A DNA stretch of 43,001 nt. It comes from an uncultured Clostridia bacterium. GTDB taxonomy: Bacteria > Bacillota > Clostridia > Christensenellales > Aristaeellaceae. Position 1 is the first letter of the stretch. Each line of letters starts with the position of its first letter. A model generated the notes under the pieces. The model saw nothing but the letters and a program-made list of their open reading frames with translations. It searched no databases and was not told the DNA's origin. Both the position numbers and the translations under genes were made by a program. The stretch is from assembly GCA_945948915.1 (NCBI GenBank), contig CAMFCQ010000016.1, positions 1 to 43,001 on the forward strand. Reading direction: 5' to 3'. Positions 14,341 through 22,539 of this stretch are shown here, piece after piece.

Positions 14341-16776
14341 TCAGCGGATATCATAGACGCTTCTGGCAGAGAACTTTGTGCCTTCGCCCCGGACAATGCG
14401 GATGATTCGTTCTCCGCCGTTCAGGTCAAAATAGTTGTCCTCAAACAGTACGTCCCCGTCTTCGCAGATCAGCTCAATCTGCCTCGCATAGGCGTCTGCG
14501 GAAACGATCAAGGCGCGATCCTCCATGCGAACCTTCACATGCGGATCGGCGAAATGGAAATGCTTTGGTGCGCAGAAGAGCGCCGTGCCTTCGGAAACCG
14601 TGCTGTCCCCGTCAAGCAGTTCATAGGAGACATAATGCTCATACAGATTCGCCTGGGGGAAGACCTGCTTTTCAAGCCAGCATGCGCTCAGGGCGGGCAC
14701 ATCCACCACCGCTTCGCCCTGCTCAAGGATCTCGGCCTGCGGATTCCGGAGCGCCCAGCGCACAAGCGCATGGACGGGCTGCATCGTCTCGTTCGAGACG
14801 TTCAGTCGAATGCTCTTTTCGACGTCCTCTTCGCGCAGCTCCGCGTTGATGTTCTGGCGCTGCGTGAGCGTGCCCTCTTCCTCACACGAGAGAAGAACCG
14901 GGGCGAAGAAGCGCTTTGACGCGTAATGCAGGGCCTTCCAGCGGCCGAAGTAATCGATGGAGGACCAGCTCGCGACGGGCCAGCAGTCGTTGAGCTGCCA
15001 GTAAACGGAACCCATGCACCGGCCGCGGTTGCGCCGCCAATGCTCCACGCCGTAGCGAATCGCTTCCGCCTGAAGAAGCTGCGAAGCGTAGAGCAGTGTG
15101 TCAAAGTCCGTGGGATACAGGAAGGTCTGGGAGAGGTAGTTCAGGATCTTGCCGTTAGCCGCGTTGTTGCGCTGATGCTTTTCCATGACATAGGAGAACA
15201 GATTGCGGTCCTGCGGCAGGGTAAAGCTCTCGACGGTCTTCAGGCAGGGAAGAGACTGGAATCCGAATTCAGAGACAAAACGGAAATGATACTTCCTATA
15301 ATCGGTAAAGGGAACGCCGCCATGCCAGACGGTCCAGTAGTGCACATCGCCGCGGTTTTCGTCATTGGGATTGTCAAAGCCGCCGCCGGAGGACGGGGAC
15401 GCGGGCCAGTAGAACGTATCCGGATCATGTGCCTTGAGCACCTGCGGCAGGATATATTCGTACATCTTCACGTAGTCCGACACCTGCGCCGGCGTTGGGT
15501 CATACCATCTTTCCACAACGCCGATTTCCATCTCATTGTTGCCGCACCACAGGCCCAGCGAGGCATGATGCCGCAGACGGCGGATGTTGTCGGCAAACTC
15601 GGCGCGGATGTTGTCCTCAAATGCAGGCGTCAGCTCGTACATCGCGCAGGCGAACATGAAATCCTGCCAGACCACCAGGCCCAGCTCGTCGCAGGCGTCA
15701 TAGAACCAGTCGTCCGGATAGTATCCGCCGCCCCAGACGCGGATGGCATTGTGGTGCGCATCGGCGGCATCCTGAAGGAGACGGCGCGTGCGCTCCGGCG
15801 TAATCCGCCTGAAGATGTTGTCCTCGGGTATGTAGTCCGCGCCCATCGCGAAGATGGATACGCCGTTGACGCAGGTCTCGAAGGACTCGCCCCATTCGTC
15901 CCTGTTTCGGTTGATGGTCAGCGTGCGCAGGCCGATCCGGCGTTCCCAGGTATCCACGACATGGCCGTCCTGGTCAACAAGCTCCGCGCACACGGTGTAG
16001 AGCGGCTGCGCGCCATAGCCGTTGGGCCACCAAAGCTGCGGCTGCGCGATTAAGACGCGTTCCCCCTGAACCGGGATCACGCGGTGATCGGGCGTCCTGA
16101 CGCTATAGCGCACGGACAGCGTGCCCGCTGCATACCGCTCGATTTCAGGAAAGAACGTGAGCGAAACGCCCTCGCGCCCGTGCTCCTGATGGATGCGGAC
16201 GCTGAGCAGCCGCCCTGTGTGGACGCTCACGAGCGACATGTCGCGCCAGATGCCCGCATCCGGCAGGCGGGGGCCCCAGTCCCAGCCGGACATGCAGTGC
16301 GCCTTGCGCAGAAACGGAAAGCCCTGCGTGCAGTCGGTGGAGCCGTCCACCCGGGAACGGGCATAGGCCTCCCGCTCAAAGCGGATGGGCGAGGAGAAGC
16401 ATACGGTGATGTCATTTTCTCCCGCATGGACGGCACCCAAAACGTCCTTCACCCAGGTGCGGTGCATGTTGTCGGCGTGCAGCACGTCCTGCCCGTTGAT
16501 CGTGACCGTGGCCAGGGTGTCCAGGCCTTCGCAGACCAGCAGCAGCGCATCGCAGGCCAGCGCGTCTTCGGTCAGTGTGAACGTGCGCCGGTACAGATAG
16601 TCCTTCTCCATGAGGCGCTCTGCATCCAGCTCATTGGCGCGCCAAAAGGGATCGTCCATCATTTTGTTGTCAAGCAGGTCGGCGTAGACGGACCCCGGAA
16701 CCTCGGCGCTGATCCACTGCGCATCCTGGACAGCCTTCATTTCCCATGGGCCGCACAAACTCATTCGTTGATTCAT
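14341..16776 (-). CDS. GH2 beta-mannosidase
   Basis: An 811-residue protein, normal family length, ATG behind AAAGGAGC. The N-terminal sugar-binding sandwich opens with the beta-mannosidase hallmark WISAEVPGSVYADLLDNKMM and then DPFWRANEL. The TIM barrel carries the acid/base in LGLWCGNNEMEIG (Glu415) and the nucleophile in RFVSEFGFQSLP (Glu503). A C-terminal beta domain follows. No signal peptide, so it acts in the cytoplasm and releases beta-linked mannose from imported oligosaccharides such as N-glycan cores or mannan pieces. It is cargo of the sigK element, divergent from the rhamnosidase, with its own promoter and terminator. Confidence 0.93.
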   Translation of the reverse strand: MNQRMSLCGPWEMKAVQDAQWISAEVPGSVYADLLDNKMMDDPFWRANELDAERLMEKDYLYRRTFTLTEDALACDALLLVCEGLDTLATVTINGQDVLHADNMHRTWVKDVLGAVHAGENDITVCFSSPIRFEREAYARSRVDGSTDCTQGFPFLRKAHCMSGWDWGPRLPDAGIWRDMSLVSVHTGRLLSVRIHQEHGREGVSLTFFPEIERYAAGTLSVRYSVRTPDHRVIPVQGERVLIAQPQLWWPNGYGAQPLYTVCAELVDQDGHVVDTWERRIGLRTLTINRNRDEWGESFETCVNGVSIFAMGADYIPEDNIFRRITPERTRRLLQDAADAHHNAIRVWGGGYYPDDWFYDACDELGLVVWQDFMFACAMYELTPAFEDNIRAEFADNIRRLRHHASLGLWCGNNEMEIGVVERWYDPTPAQVSDYVKMYEYILPQVLKAHDPDTFYWPASPSSGGGFDNPNDENRGDVHYWTVWHGGVPFTDYRKYHFRFVSEFGFQSLPCLKTVESFTLPQDRNLFSYVMEKHQRNNAANGKILNYLSQTFLYPTDFDTLLYASQLLQAEAIRYGVEHWRRNRGRCMGSVYWQLNDCWPVASWSSIDYFGRWKALHYASKRFFAPVLLSCEEEGTLTQRQNINAELREEDVEKSIRLNVSNETMQPVHALVRWALRNPQAEILEQGEAVVDVPALSACWLEKQVFPQANLYEHYVSYELLDGDSTVSEGTALFCAPKHFHFADPHVKVRMEDRALIVSADAYARQIELICEDGDVLFEDNYFDLNGGERIIRIVRGEGTKFSARSVYDIR

Positions 16777-16829
16777 CTTTTTGCTCCTTTTCTGATTGGC
16801 GGGGCAGACAGCGTGTGCCTTATAGGGAA

Positions 16830-16858
16830 ATTATAATCGACAAGCCGGAAGAAAGCAA
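16830..16858 (-). promoter_or_regulatory. Promoter of the beta-mannosidase gene
   Basis: Minus strand TTGCTT (16858-16853), 17-base spacer, TATAAT (16835-16830). Confidence 0.75.
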
Positions 16859-16976
16859 TCTTTTATAGTTGTTTTGCCGAAGAAGCTTGATTTTCCTATG
16901 GAGTATTTCACAAGAATGTGGTATGGTTATGCCAAGATCGTGCAGGATTGGCGTATTTAAGGGAAGGAGAGCGGTT

Positions 16977-19142
16977 ATGGTCGTTCAGGGACAATGGATT
17001 TCGGCGCCGCTGCAAAACACGGATGCGGTGCCGGTGTTTTTCAAAACATTCAGGGCAGAAAAGCGGATTCACCGGGCGACGCTCACGATCACGGCGCTGG
17101 GCGTGTACGAGGCATGGCTGAACGGGAGCCGCGTCGGGCAGTTTGTGCTCGCGCCCGGCTGGACATCCTACGCGCACCGCCTGCAGGTGCAGCGCTATGA
17201 CGTGACGGCGCAGCTTGAAAAAAGCAACGAGCTTTCTGTGCTGGTCGGGCGGGGATGGTTTTCCTCCCCGATCGGATTCAGTGATGAACTCCGCAGCACG
17301 GGGCTGAGTCGCCCGCGCGCACTGCTCGCGTGGCTGTGCGTGGAGTATGAGGACGGAGAAAAGGCGGTCATCGGCACGGACGAATCCTGGCTGTGCCGCG
17401 AGAGCGCCATCCGCAAGAGCGAGATCTACGACGGCGAAACGTTTGACGCGACGTTCGTCCCGCCTGCGCCCGTCCATGCGCAGGTGCTCGATTATCCGGT
17501 TGATCTGCTGATCGAGCAGGAGGGCGAGGAGGTTCGCGAGCAGGAGCGCGTGCAGGCGCAGCGCATCTTCACCACCCCGGAGGGGGACGTCGTGGTGGAT
17601 TTCGGCCAGGAGATCACCGGCTATGTGGCGTTTTCCGTTGCGGCAAAGCAGGGGGACGAGGTGCTCATCCAGCACGCCGAAGTGCTCGACAGGGATGGCA
17701 ACTTCTACAACGAGAACTACCGCTCGGCCAGGGCGGAAATCCGCTATACCTGTGAGGAAGGGATGAACGTCTATCATCCGCGCCTCACGTTCTACGGCTT
17801 TCGGATGATTCGCCTGGCGAAATGGCCGCAGAGGGTGGAGGACATTCGCCCGGAGCAGTTCACGGCGATTGCCGTGTATTCCGCCATCCGCCGGACGGGC
17901 CATGTATCCTGCTCGAATCCCAAGCTGAATCAGCTCTTCTCCAACGTATTCTGGGGACAGCGCGGCAACTTCCTTGACGTGCCAACGGATTGCCCGCAGC
18001 GGGATGAACGCCTGGGCTGGACGGGCGACGCGCAGGTCTTCTGCAAGGCGGCGTCCTATAACTACGATGTGTACCGGTTCATGCGCAAGTGGCTGCACGA
18101 CCTCGCCGCAGACCAGCTGGCGCAGGGCGGCAAGGTCGGCCATGTGATTCCCGATGTGCTTCACAGCGAGAAGGGCTCCGCCGCATGGGGCGACGCGGCG
18201 ACGATTATCCCCTGGCAGCTGTACATGAGCTACGGCAGGGAGGAAATCCTCACAGAGCAATTCGCGTCCATGCGCGCATGGGTGGACTATATCTCGAAGT
18301 CTACGACCACCCCCGATCTGTGGACGGGCGGCGAGCACTACGGCGACTGGCTGGCGCTGGATGCGCCGCAGGGCAGCTACAAGGGCTCTACGCGGGAGGA
18401 CTTCATCGCCTCCGCGTTCTATGCGCATTCTGCGGAGCTGGTCATCCGCGCCGGCCGCGTGCTGGGCGAGGATGTTCACGAGGTTGAGGCACTGCATGCG
18501 CGCATCGTCGCCGCCTTCCGAGAAGCGTTCCCGGTGTGTCTCACGCAGACGGAGTGCGTGTTGGCGCTGCACTTCGGGCTTGCGGAGGATGAAGAGGCCG
18601 TCGCACGGAAGCTCTGTGAGCTGATTGAGCAGGCGGGCCGCATGGAGACGGGTTTCGTCGGTACGCCGTATCTGCTGCATGTGCTCTCCCGGTACGGTCA
18701 TACCGATCTGGCGTACAGGCTCCTGCTGCGGGAGGCATATCCCTCGTGGCTCTACGCCGTGGATAAGGGCGCGACGACGGTCTGGGAGCACTGGGACGGC
18801 ATTCTTGAAAACGGCGACTTCTGGTCGAGCGACATGAACAGCTTCAACCACTATGCCTATGGCTCTGTGATCGACTGGGTGTATGAGCGGTCTGCGGGCA
18901 TACGGCCCGCCGCGCCCGGCTTTGCGCGCGTGATGGTCGCGCCGGAGCCGGCGGACGCGCTCGACTGGCTGGAGGCGTCCATCGACACGCCGCACGGACG
19001 CGTGTCGAGCCGGTGGACGCATGTGGACGGACGGATTCGCTATGACATCACGCTGCCGGTGCAGGGCGAGGTCGTCATCGACGGCGCGGCATGCACGCTG
19101 GCGCCGGGCAGCCATGTGCTGTGGGGAAAGGACAAAGGCTGA
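16977..19142 (+). CDS. GH78 alpha-L-rhamnosidase
   Basis: A 721-residue protein; ATG at 16977 behind AAGGAGA, because the upstream extension has neither ribosome site nor family similarity. N-terminal beta domains (ITALGVYEAWLNGSRVG, LAPGWTSYAHRLQVQRYDVT) precede the (alpha/alpha)6 barrel, with the GH78 motif DCPQRDERLGWTGDAQVF (Glu344 is the likely general acid) and TVWEHWDGIL (Glu604 the likely base). No signal peptide, so cytosolic. It removes terminal alpha-L-rhamnose from plant glycosides or pectin side chains. It is cargo of the sigK element together with the divergent beta-mannosidase. The exact substrate cannot be read. Confidence 0.93.
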   Translation: MVVQGQWISAPLQNTDAVPVFFKTFRAEKRIHRATLTITALGVYEAWLNGSRVGQFVLAPGWTSYAHRLQVQRYDVTAQLEKSNELSVLVGRGWFSSPIGFSDELRSTGLSRPRALLAWLCVEYEDGEKAVIGTDESWLCRESAIRKSEIYDGETFDATFVPPAPVHAQVLDYPVDLLIEQEGEEVREQERVQAQRIFTTPEGDVVVDFGQEITGYVAFSVAAKQGDEVLIQHAEVLDRDGNFYNENYRSARAEIRYTCEEGMNVYHPRLTFYGFRMIRLAKWPQRVEDIRPEQFTAIAVYSAIRRTGHVSCSNPKLNQLFSNVFWGQRGNFLDVPTDCPQRDERLGWTGDAQVFCKAASYNYDVYRFMRKWLHDLAADQLAQGGKVGHVIPDVLHSEKGSAAWGDAATIIPWQLYMSYGREEILTEQFASMRAWVDYISKSTTTPDLWTGGEHYGDWLALDAPQGSYKGSTREDFIASAFYAHSAELVIRAGRVLGEDVHEVEALHARIVAAFREAFPVCLTQTECVLALHFGLAEDEEAVARKLCELIEQAGRMETGFVGTPYLLHVLSRYGHTDLAYRLLLREAYPSWLYAVDKGATTVWEHWDGILENGDFWSSDMNSFNHYAYGSVIDWVYERSAGIRPAAPGFARVMVAPEPADALDWLEASIDTPHGRVSSRWTHVDGRIRYDITLPVQGEVVIDGAACTLAPGSHVLWGKDKG

Positions 19143-19377
19143 CGGCACCGTATTGCCCAAACCATAACGTCCAGCTGCGGAATGCAGCCGGGCTTGTACA
19201 TGACAGGAAATCTCCCGATTTGCGGGGCAAAGCGCTGTTAGCGGCGTCTTGCTCCGAAGCCGGGAGGTTTTCTTGTGAATTCTTTTCCGCCAGGGAACCA
19301 GGAGTGCTTTTCTGCTGCGCGGAGGACAAGCAAGAAAACCGCGTCCCGACATAGAATCCGCCAAGGAGGTGGGGTGT

Positions 19378-19524
19378 GTGAGGCGTAGTCAAGCCCTTGT
19401 GGTTCGCTGCGAATACCCGAGCACCGGGAAGAGTCTCGCCTGTCTGCTTGAGGAATCCTTCCGGCTTTATCTGGCCCGTATCCTTGCAAGCCCGGACGGT
19501 CATAAGGGATCCTGCGGGCGATGA
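19378..19524 (+). CDS. Small ORF leading the recombinase operon
   Basis: A 48-residue peptide starting at GTG with AAGGAGG eight bases upstream. The sequence includes ALVVRCEYPSTGKSLACLLE and then ESFRLYLARILAS. From memory, peptides with this RCEYP...LLEESFRLYLARIL pattern are often found just upstream of large serine recombinases in gut Firmicutes; I cannot check this here. It ends 27 bases before the recombinase start. A role in recombination direction or expression is inference. The 235 bases before it hold no gene that I can support. Confidence 0.65.
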   Translation: MRRSQALVVRCEYPSTGKSLACLLEESFRLYLARILASPDGHKGSCGR

Positions 19525-19551
19525 ATGGCCGCTTGTTTCAAGGAGGATGTG

Positions 19552-21129
19552 ATGACTCTGGAAATAAGCAACCCCGAGGATTATCATGTCGCCCTGTACA
19601 TCCGATTATCGAAGGAGGATGAGTGCGATGGCCCCTCGCAGAGCGTCACCAACCAAAAATCGTTGCTGAATGAATTCGTCAAACAGCACCGTCTCGTGGT
19701 CTGCGACACCTACATCGACGACGGCTGGAGCGGCACCAGCTTTGACAGGCCGGCCTTTCAGCGCATGATTGCCGACATCGAGGCCCGGAAGGTCAACATG
19801 GTCATCACCAAGGACCTGTCCCGCCTGGGCCGCGACTACATCATGACCGGGCACTACATGGAGCGGTACTTCCCCGAAAAGCGGGTCCGCTACATCTCCC
19901 TGCTGGACGGCATCGACACCGGCGTGGAATCCTCCGCCAACGACATCACCCCGTTCCGTGCCATCATGAACGACATGTACGCCAAGGACATCTCCAAGAA
20001 GATCAAGTCCGTCAAGCGCGACAAGCAGCACAAGGGGCAGTTCATCGGCGGAAAGCCCATGTACGGCTACAAGATGCACCCGACGGAGAAGAACAAAATC
20101 GTCATCGACGAGGAGGTCGCCCCCGTCGTGCGGCGGATCTTCGCCATGGCGCTGGAGGGCGTCAGCTGCCGGCAGATCGCCGTGCGGCTGAACGAGGAGC
20201 ATGTCCCTGCGCCGTCCGTGTACAGCGGTTTGAACGTCGGCAGAAAGGGTCCCTACACCGGGCAGTGGTCCAGCGAGCGCATTTCGGAAATGCTGCAAAA
20301 CGAGACCTACATCGGCCACATGGTGCAGGGGCGCACGGTCAAGATCAGCTACAAGTCGAAGAAATGCCTCAAGCAGGCGCGGGAAAACTGGGTCGTGGTG
20401 GAAAACACCCATGAGCCGCTGATCGATCCGGCCACCTTCCAGAAGGTGAGGCTGCTCATCAGCAGCCGGAAGCACACCCGCAGCCGGACGTATGACTTCC
20501 TGCTTAAGGGGCTGATTGTCTGTCACGAGTGCGGCTATCCCATGGCGGTCGTCAACCGGCCCACAGCAGACGGCTCCCAAAGGCTGTTCTTCGTCTGCCG
20601 GACGTACCAGCGGTTCACGAAGGCGGGCGTCTGCACCTGTCATTCCATTAAGGAAGAAACGGTTACACAGGCGGTGATCGGGAAGGTGCGCGAGGTCTGC
20701 CAGGCGTTCATGAATCCGATCAGCCTGCAGCCCATCGCCGCCGCTGCGGTGGAGCAGGCCCGCCGGGCGGAGAGCCACGAGGCCGAGCGTCAGGCGCTGC
20801 GCAGCAGGATGGACGGCATGACCGCCAATCTGGATCAGGTCTACATGGATCGGCTGAGCGGCCTGCTGGCGGAGGCGGACTTTGAGCGCATCTACAAGCG
20901 CATCCGCATGGAGCGCGAGGCGCTGGAGGAAAAGCTGCGCGCGCTGGAGGCGCAAAAGGAAAGCCCAATCAGCACACAGGAGCGGGCGCGGGAGCTGGTC
21001 GCGCACTTTCTTGCCTCCGTCTGTACCAGCCGGGAGCTGCTGGTCAGCCTCATCGAGCGCGTGGAGCTGACGGAGGACAAACAGATCATCATTCGATTCC
21101 GCTTCCGCGAGCTGGAAGCGATTTCTTAA
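19552..21129 (+). CDS. Large serine recombinase, SpoIVCA-like
   Basis: A 525-residue protein; ATG at 19552 behind AAGGAGGATGTG. The catalytic domain begins VALYIRLSKEDECDGPSQSV (Ser20), with KDLSRLGRDYIMTGHYMERY. A recombinase domain (GGKPMYGYKMHPTEKNKIVI), zinc ribbon (LIVCHECGYPMAVV ... FVCRTY ... VCTCHSI) and coiled coil (~400-475) follow. It differs clearly from the recombinase at 9401-11029. Its stop lies 30 bases from the right core of the sigK element, so it is the obvious candidate for excising the element in the mother cell, the role of SpoIVCA. No sigma-E-type promoter was recognised with confidence. Confidence 0.93.
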   Translation: MTLEISNPEDYHVALYIRLSKEDECDGPSQSVTNQKSLLNEFVKQHRLVVCDTYIDDGWSGTSFDRPAFQRMIADIEARKVNMVITKDLSRLGRDYIMTGHYMERYFPEKRVRYISLLDGIDTGVESSANDITPFRAIMNDMYAKDISKKIKSVKRDKQHKGQFIGGKPMYGYKMHPTEKNKIVIDEEVAPVVRRIFAMALEGVSCRQIAVRLNEEHVPAPSVYSGLNVGRKGPYTGQWSSERISEMLQNETYIGHMVQGRTVKISYKSKKCLKQARENWVVVENTHEPLIDPATFQKVRLLISSRKHTRSRTYDFLLKGLIVCHECGYPMAVVNRPTADGSQRLFFVCRTYQRFTKAGVCTCHSIKEETVTQAVIGKVREVCQAFMNPISLQPIAAAAVEQARRAESHEAERQALRSRMDGMTANLDQVYMDRLSGLLAEADFERIYKRIRMEREALEEKLRALEAQKESPISTQERARELVAHFLASVCTSRELLVSLIERVELTEDKQIIIRFRFRELEAIS

Positions 21130-21159
21130 GGGGCAATCGTTTGCAATAGGCGCGAAGCG

Positions 21160-21169
21160 ATGTATCGCG
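21160..21169 (+). repeat. Right recombination core (attR) of the sigK element
   Basis: ATGTATCGCG, identical to 13944-13953. The sigK 3' fragment continues directly from it. Confidence 0.88.
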
Positions 21170-21227
21170 GATTGAGAAAAAGGCGATGCTGCGGCTCAAG
21201 GAGGCGTTTGAGAAGGGCACGAGCTAA
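21170..21227 (+). CDS. sigK: sigK 3' fragment (last 18 codons and stop)
   Basis: In the frame fixed by joining the two cores, the DNA from 21168 reads Arg-IEKKAMLRLKEAFEKGTS-stop. IEKKA after SYVSR is the most conserved part of sigma-K region 4.2; B. subtilis sigma-K has SYVSRIEKRALMK at this place. The fragment has no start codon or ribosome site of its own, so it is only meaningful after excision (compare spoIIIC of B. subtilis). The joined protein would be 232 residues, close to the 241 of B. subtilis. Confidence 0.92.
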
Positions 21228-21288
21228 GACGTCTGCACGGTTTTTCAGCATGTTTCGCGCGGATTGCGCGGCAAACGGATGAAAATGC

Positions 21289-21317
21289 TTGATCTTTTGA
21301 CAAAGACGTGATACAAT
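21289..21317 (+). promoter_or_regulatory. Promoter of efp
   Basis: TTGATC (21289-21294), 17-base spacer, TACAAT (21312-21317). Confidence 0.72.
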
Positions 21318-21415
21318 CTTAAGCACGAGTGTAATTTGCCGGATCACCGCTTTAAGCATTCAGATGGTGCCTGGCATGCATGAATAACCAAGATTTGTTT
21401 ATGGAGGGATTCCAC

Positions 21416-21973
21416 ATGATTACTGCAGGCGATTTCCGTAAGGGCGTGACCATCGAGTGGGAAGGCGGCGTCTGGACCATCGTTGATTTCCAGCACGTGA
21501 AGCCGGGCAAGGGCGCTGCGTTTGTGCGCACCAAGCTCAAGAACGTCATGACCGGCGCTGTTGTCGAGCGTTCCTTCAACCCGACCGACAAGCAGCCGCG
21601 CGCGACCATTGAGACCAAGGAAATGCAGTACGTCTACACCGACGGCGAGTTCTACTACTTCATGGATCCGGAGAGCTTCGAGCAGATCCCGCTGACCCAG
21701 GATCAGGTCGAGGATGCCATCCAGTTCATGAAGGAAGAGACCATGGCGACCATCCGCTTCTTCAAGGGCAAGGCGTTCTCCGTTGAGGCCCCGAACTTCG
21801 TCGTGCTCGAGGTCACCGACACCGAGCCGGGCTTCAAGGGCGACACCACCAGCAACACCACTAAGCCGGCGGTCCTGGAGACCGGCTACAAGATCGCTGT
21901 GCCGCTGTTCATCAACATCGGCGACAAGATCCGCGTGGATACCCGCGACGGCTCCTACATGGCCCGCGCGTAA
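21416..21973 (+). CDS. efp: Elongation factor P
   Basis: A 185-residue protein, typical length. ATG at 21416 behind ATGGAGGGA; an in-frame ATG 12 codons upstream has no ribosome site. KOW-like domain I ([19 protein letters not shown], with tip [14 protein letters not shown], whose lysine is the usual modification point) and two OB domains ([16 protein letters not shown] at the end) are visible. EF-P relieves ribosomes stalled at proline runs. It is followed by the CD1247-like gene after 30 bases. Confidence 0.97.
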   Translation: MITAGDFRKGVTIEWEGGVWTIVDFQHVKPGKGAAFVRTKLKNVMTGAVVERSFNPTDKQPRATIETKEMQYVYTDGEFYYFMDPESFEQIPLTQDQVEDAIQFMKEETMATIRFFKGKAFSVEAPNFVVLEVTDTEPGFKGDTTSNTTKPAVLETGYKIAVPLFINIGDKIRVDTRDGSYMARA

Positions 21974-22003
21974 TCGGGATTCCATCAGAAAGGCGGCCTG
22001 ACC

Positions 22004-22432
22004 ATGAGCAAGATGGGCGAGAAAGTGGCATACCTGAAGGGCCTGGCGGAGGGTCTCGGCGTCACGGCCGAGACCGACAAGGGCAAACTGATGCTGGCCA
22101 TGATCGACACGCTGGAGGCTTTTGCCGAGCACTGTGAGGAGACCGAAGAGGCCCTTCACGAGCTTCAGGAGGTTGTCGACGAGCTGGACAGCGACGTCGG
22201 CGATCTGGAAGAGGTGCTGCTCAGCGAGGCTGAGGACGATGAGGAAGATGACGACGAGGAAGATGACGAGGACGACGATGAGGAAGGCCTCATCGAGTAC
22301 GAGTGTCCGCACTGCGGCACCGTGATCTTCTTTGACGAGGAAGCCTTTGACATGGAGCAGGAGCATCTGTGTCCGAACTGCAACCGCAAGGTGTTTGAAG
22401 AGGACGAGAATGACGAGGATGACGACGAGTAA
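22004..22432 (+). CDS. CD1247-like acidic zinc-ribbon protein
   Basis: A 142-residue protein, ATG preceded by AAAGGCGG. The N-terminal helix region (KVAYLKGLAEGLGV) resembles the CD1247 N-terminal domain of clostridial proteins encoded beside efp. A very acidic low-complexity linker (Asp/Glu run, ~77-94) follows, and then a zinc ribbon with ECPHCGTVIFF and LCPNCNRKVF. The function is unknown. Position after efp suggests a link to translation or RNA polymerase, which is inference only. Confidence 0.85.
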   Translation: MSKMGEKVAYLKGLAEGLGVTAETDKGKLMLAMIDTLEAFAEHCEETEEALHELQEVVDELDSDVGDLEEVLLSEAEDDEEDDDEEDDEDDDEEGLIEYECPHCGTVIFFDEEAFDMEQEHLCPNCNRKVFEEDENDEDDDE

Positions 22433-22539
22433 TCGCCGGCAATCGACATGAGTCATGAGGGGGACTGATGTGGACGACGCGCGCACGCGCATCTTCCGCA
22501 CAGCCCCCTTTTTTAACAGCAATCGAGGATGATGGAAAC

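Larger units (their letters stand above)
13944..21169. mobile_element. Skin-like sigK intervening element, ~7.2 kb, glycosidase cargo
   Basis: It is bounded by direct repeats ATGTATCGCG at 13944-13953 and 21160-21169, so excision removes 7,216 bp. Contents: MITE-like repeat, GH2 beta-mannosidase (-), GH78 alpha-L-rhamnosidase (+), a 48-residue ORF, and a large serine recombinase ending 30 bases from the right core. Recombination between the cores joins codon 214 to the 3' fragment in frame, yielding a 232-residue pro-sigma-K with SYVSR-IEKKAM restored. This is the skin logic known from Bacillus subtilis and Clostridioides difficile. Here the split is in region 4.2 and the element carries no phage genes. 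Confidence 0.92.

Noticed and set aside
16908-19364. An 818-codon open frame on the minus strand opposite the rhamnosidase
   Set aside because: Shadow frame of a GC-rich gene; arginine- and histidine-rich nonsense, no ribosome site, no family resemblance. The same holds for the long frames opposite the NSS gene, rmuC and the VanW genes.
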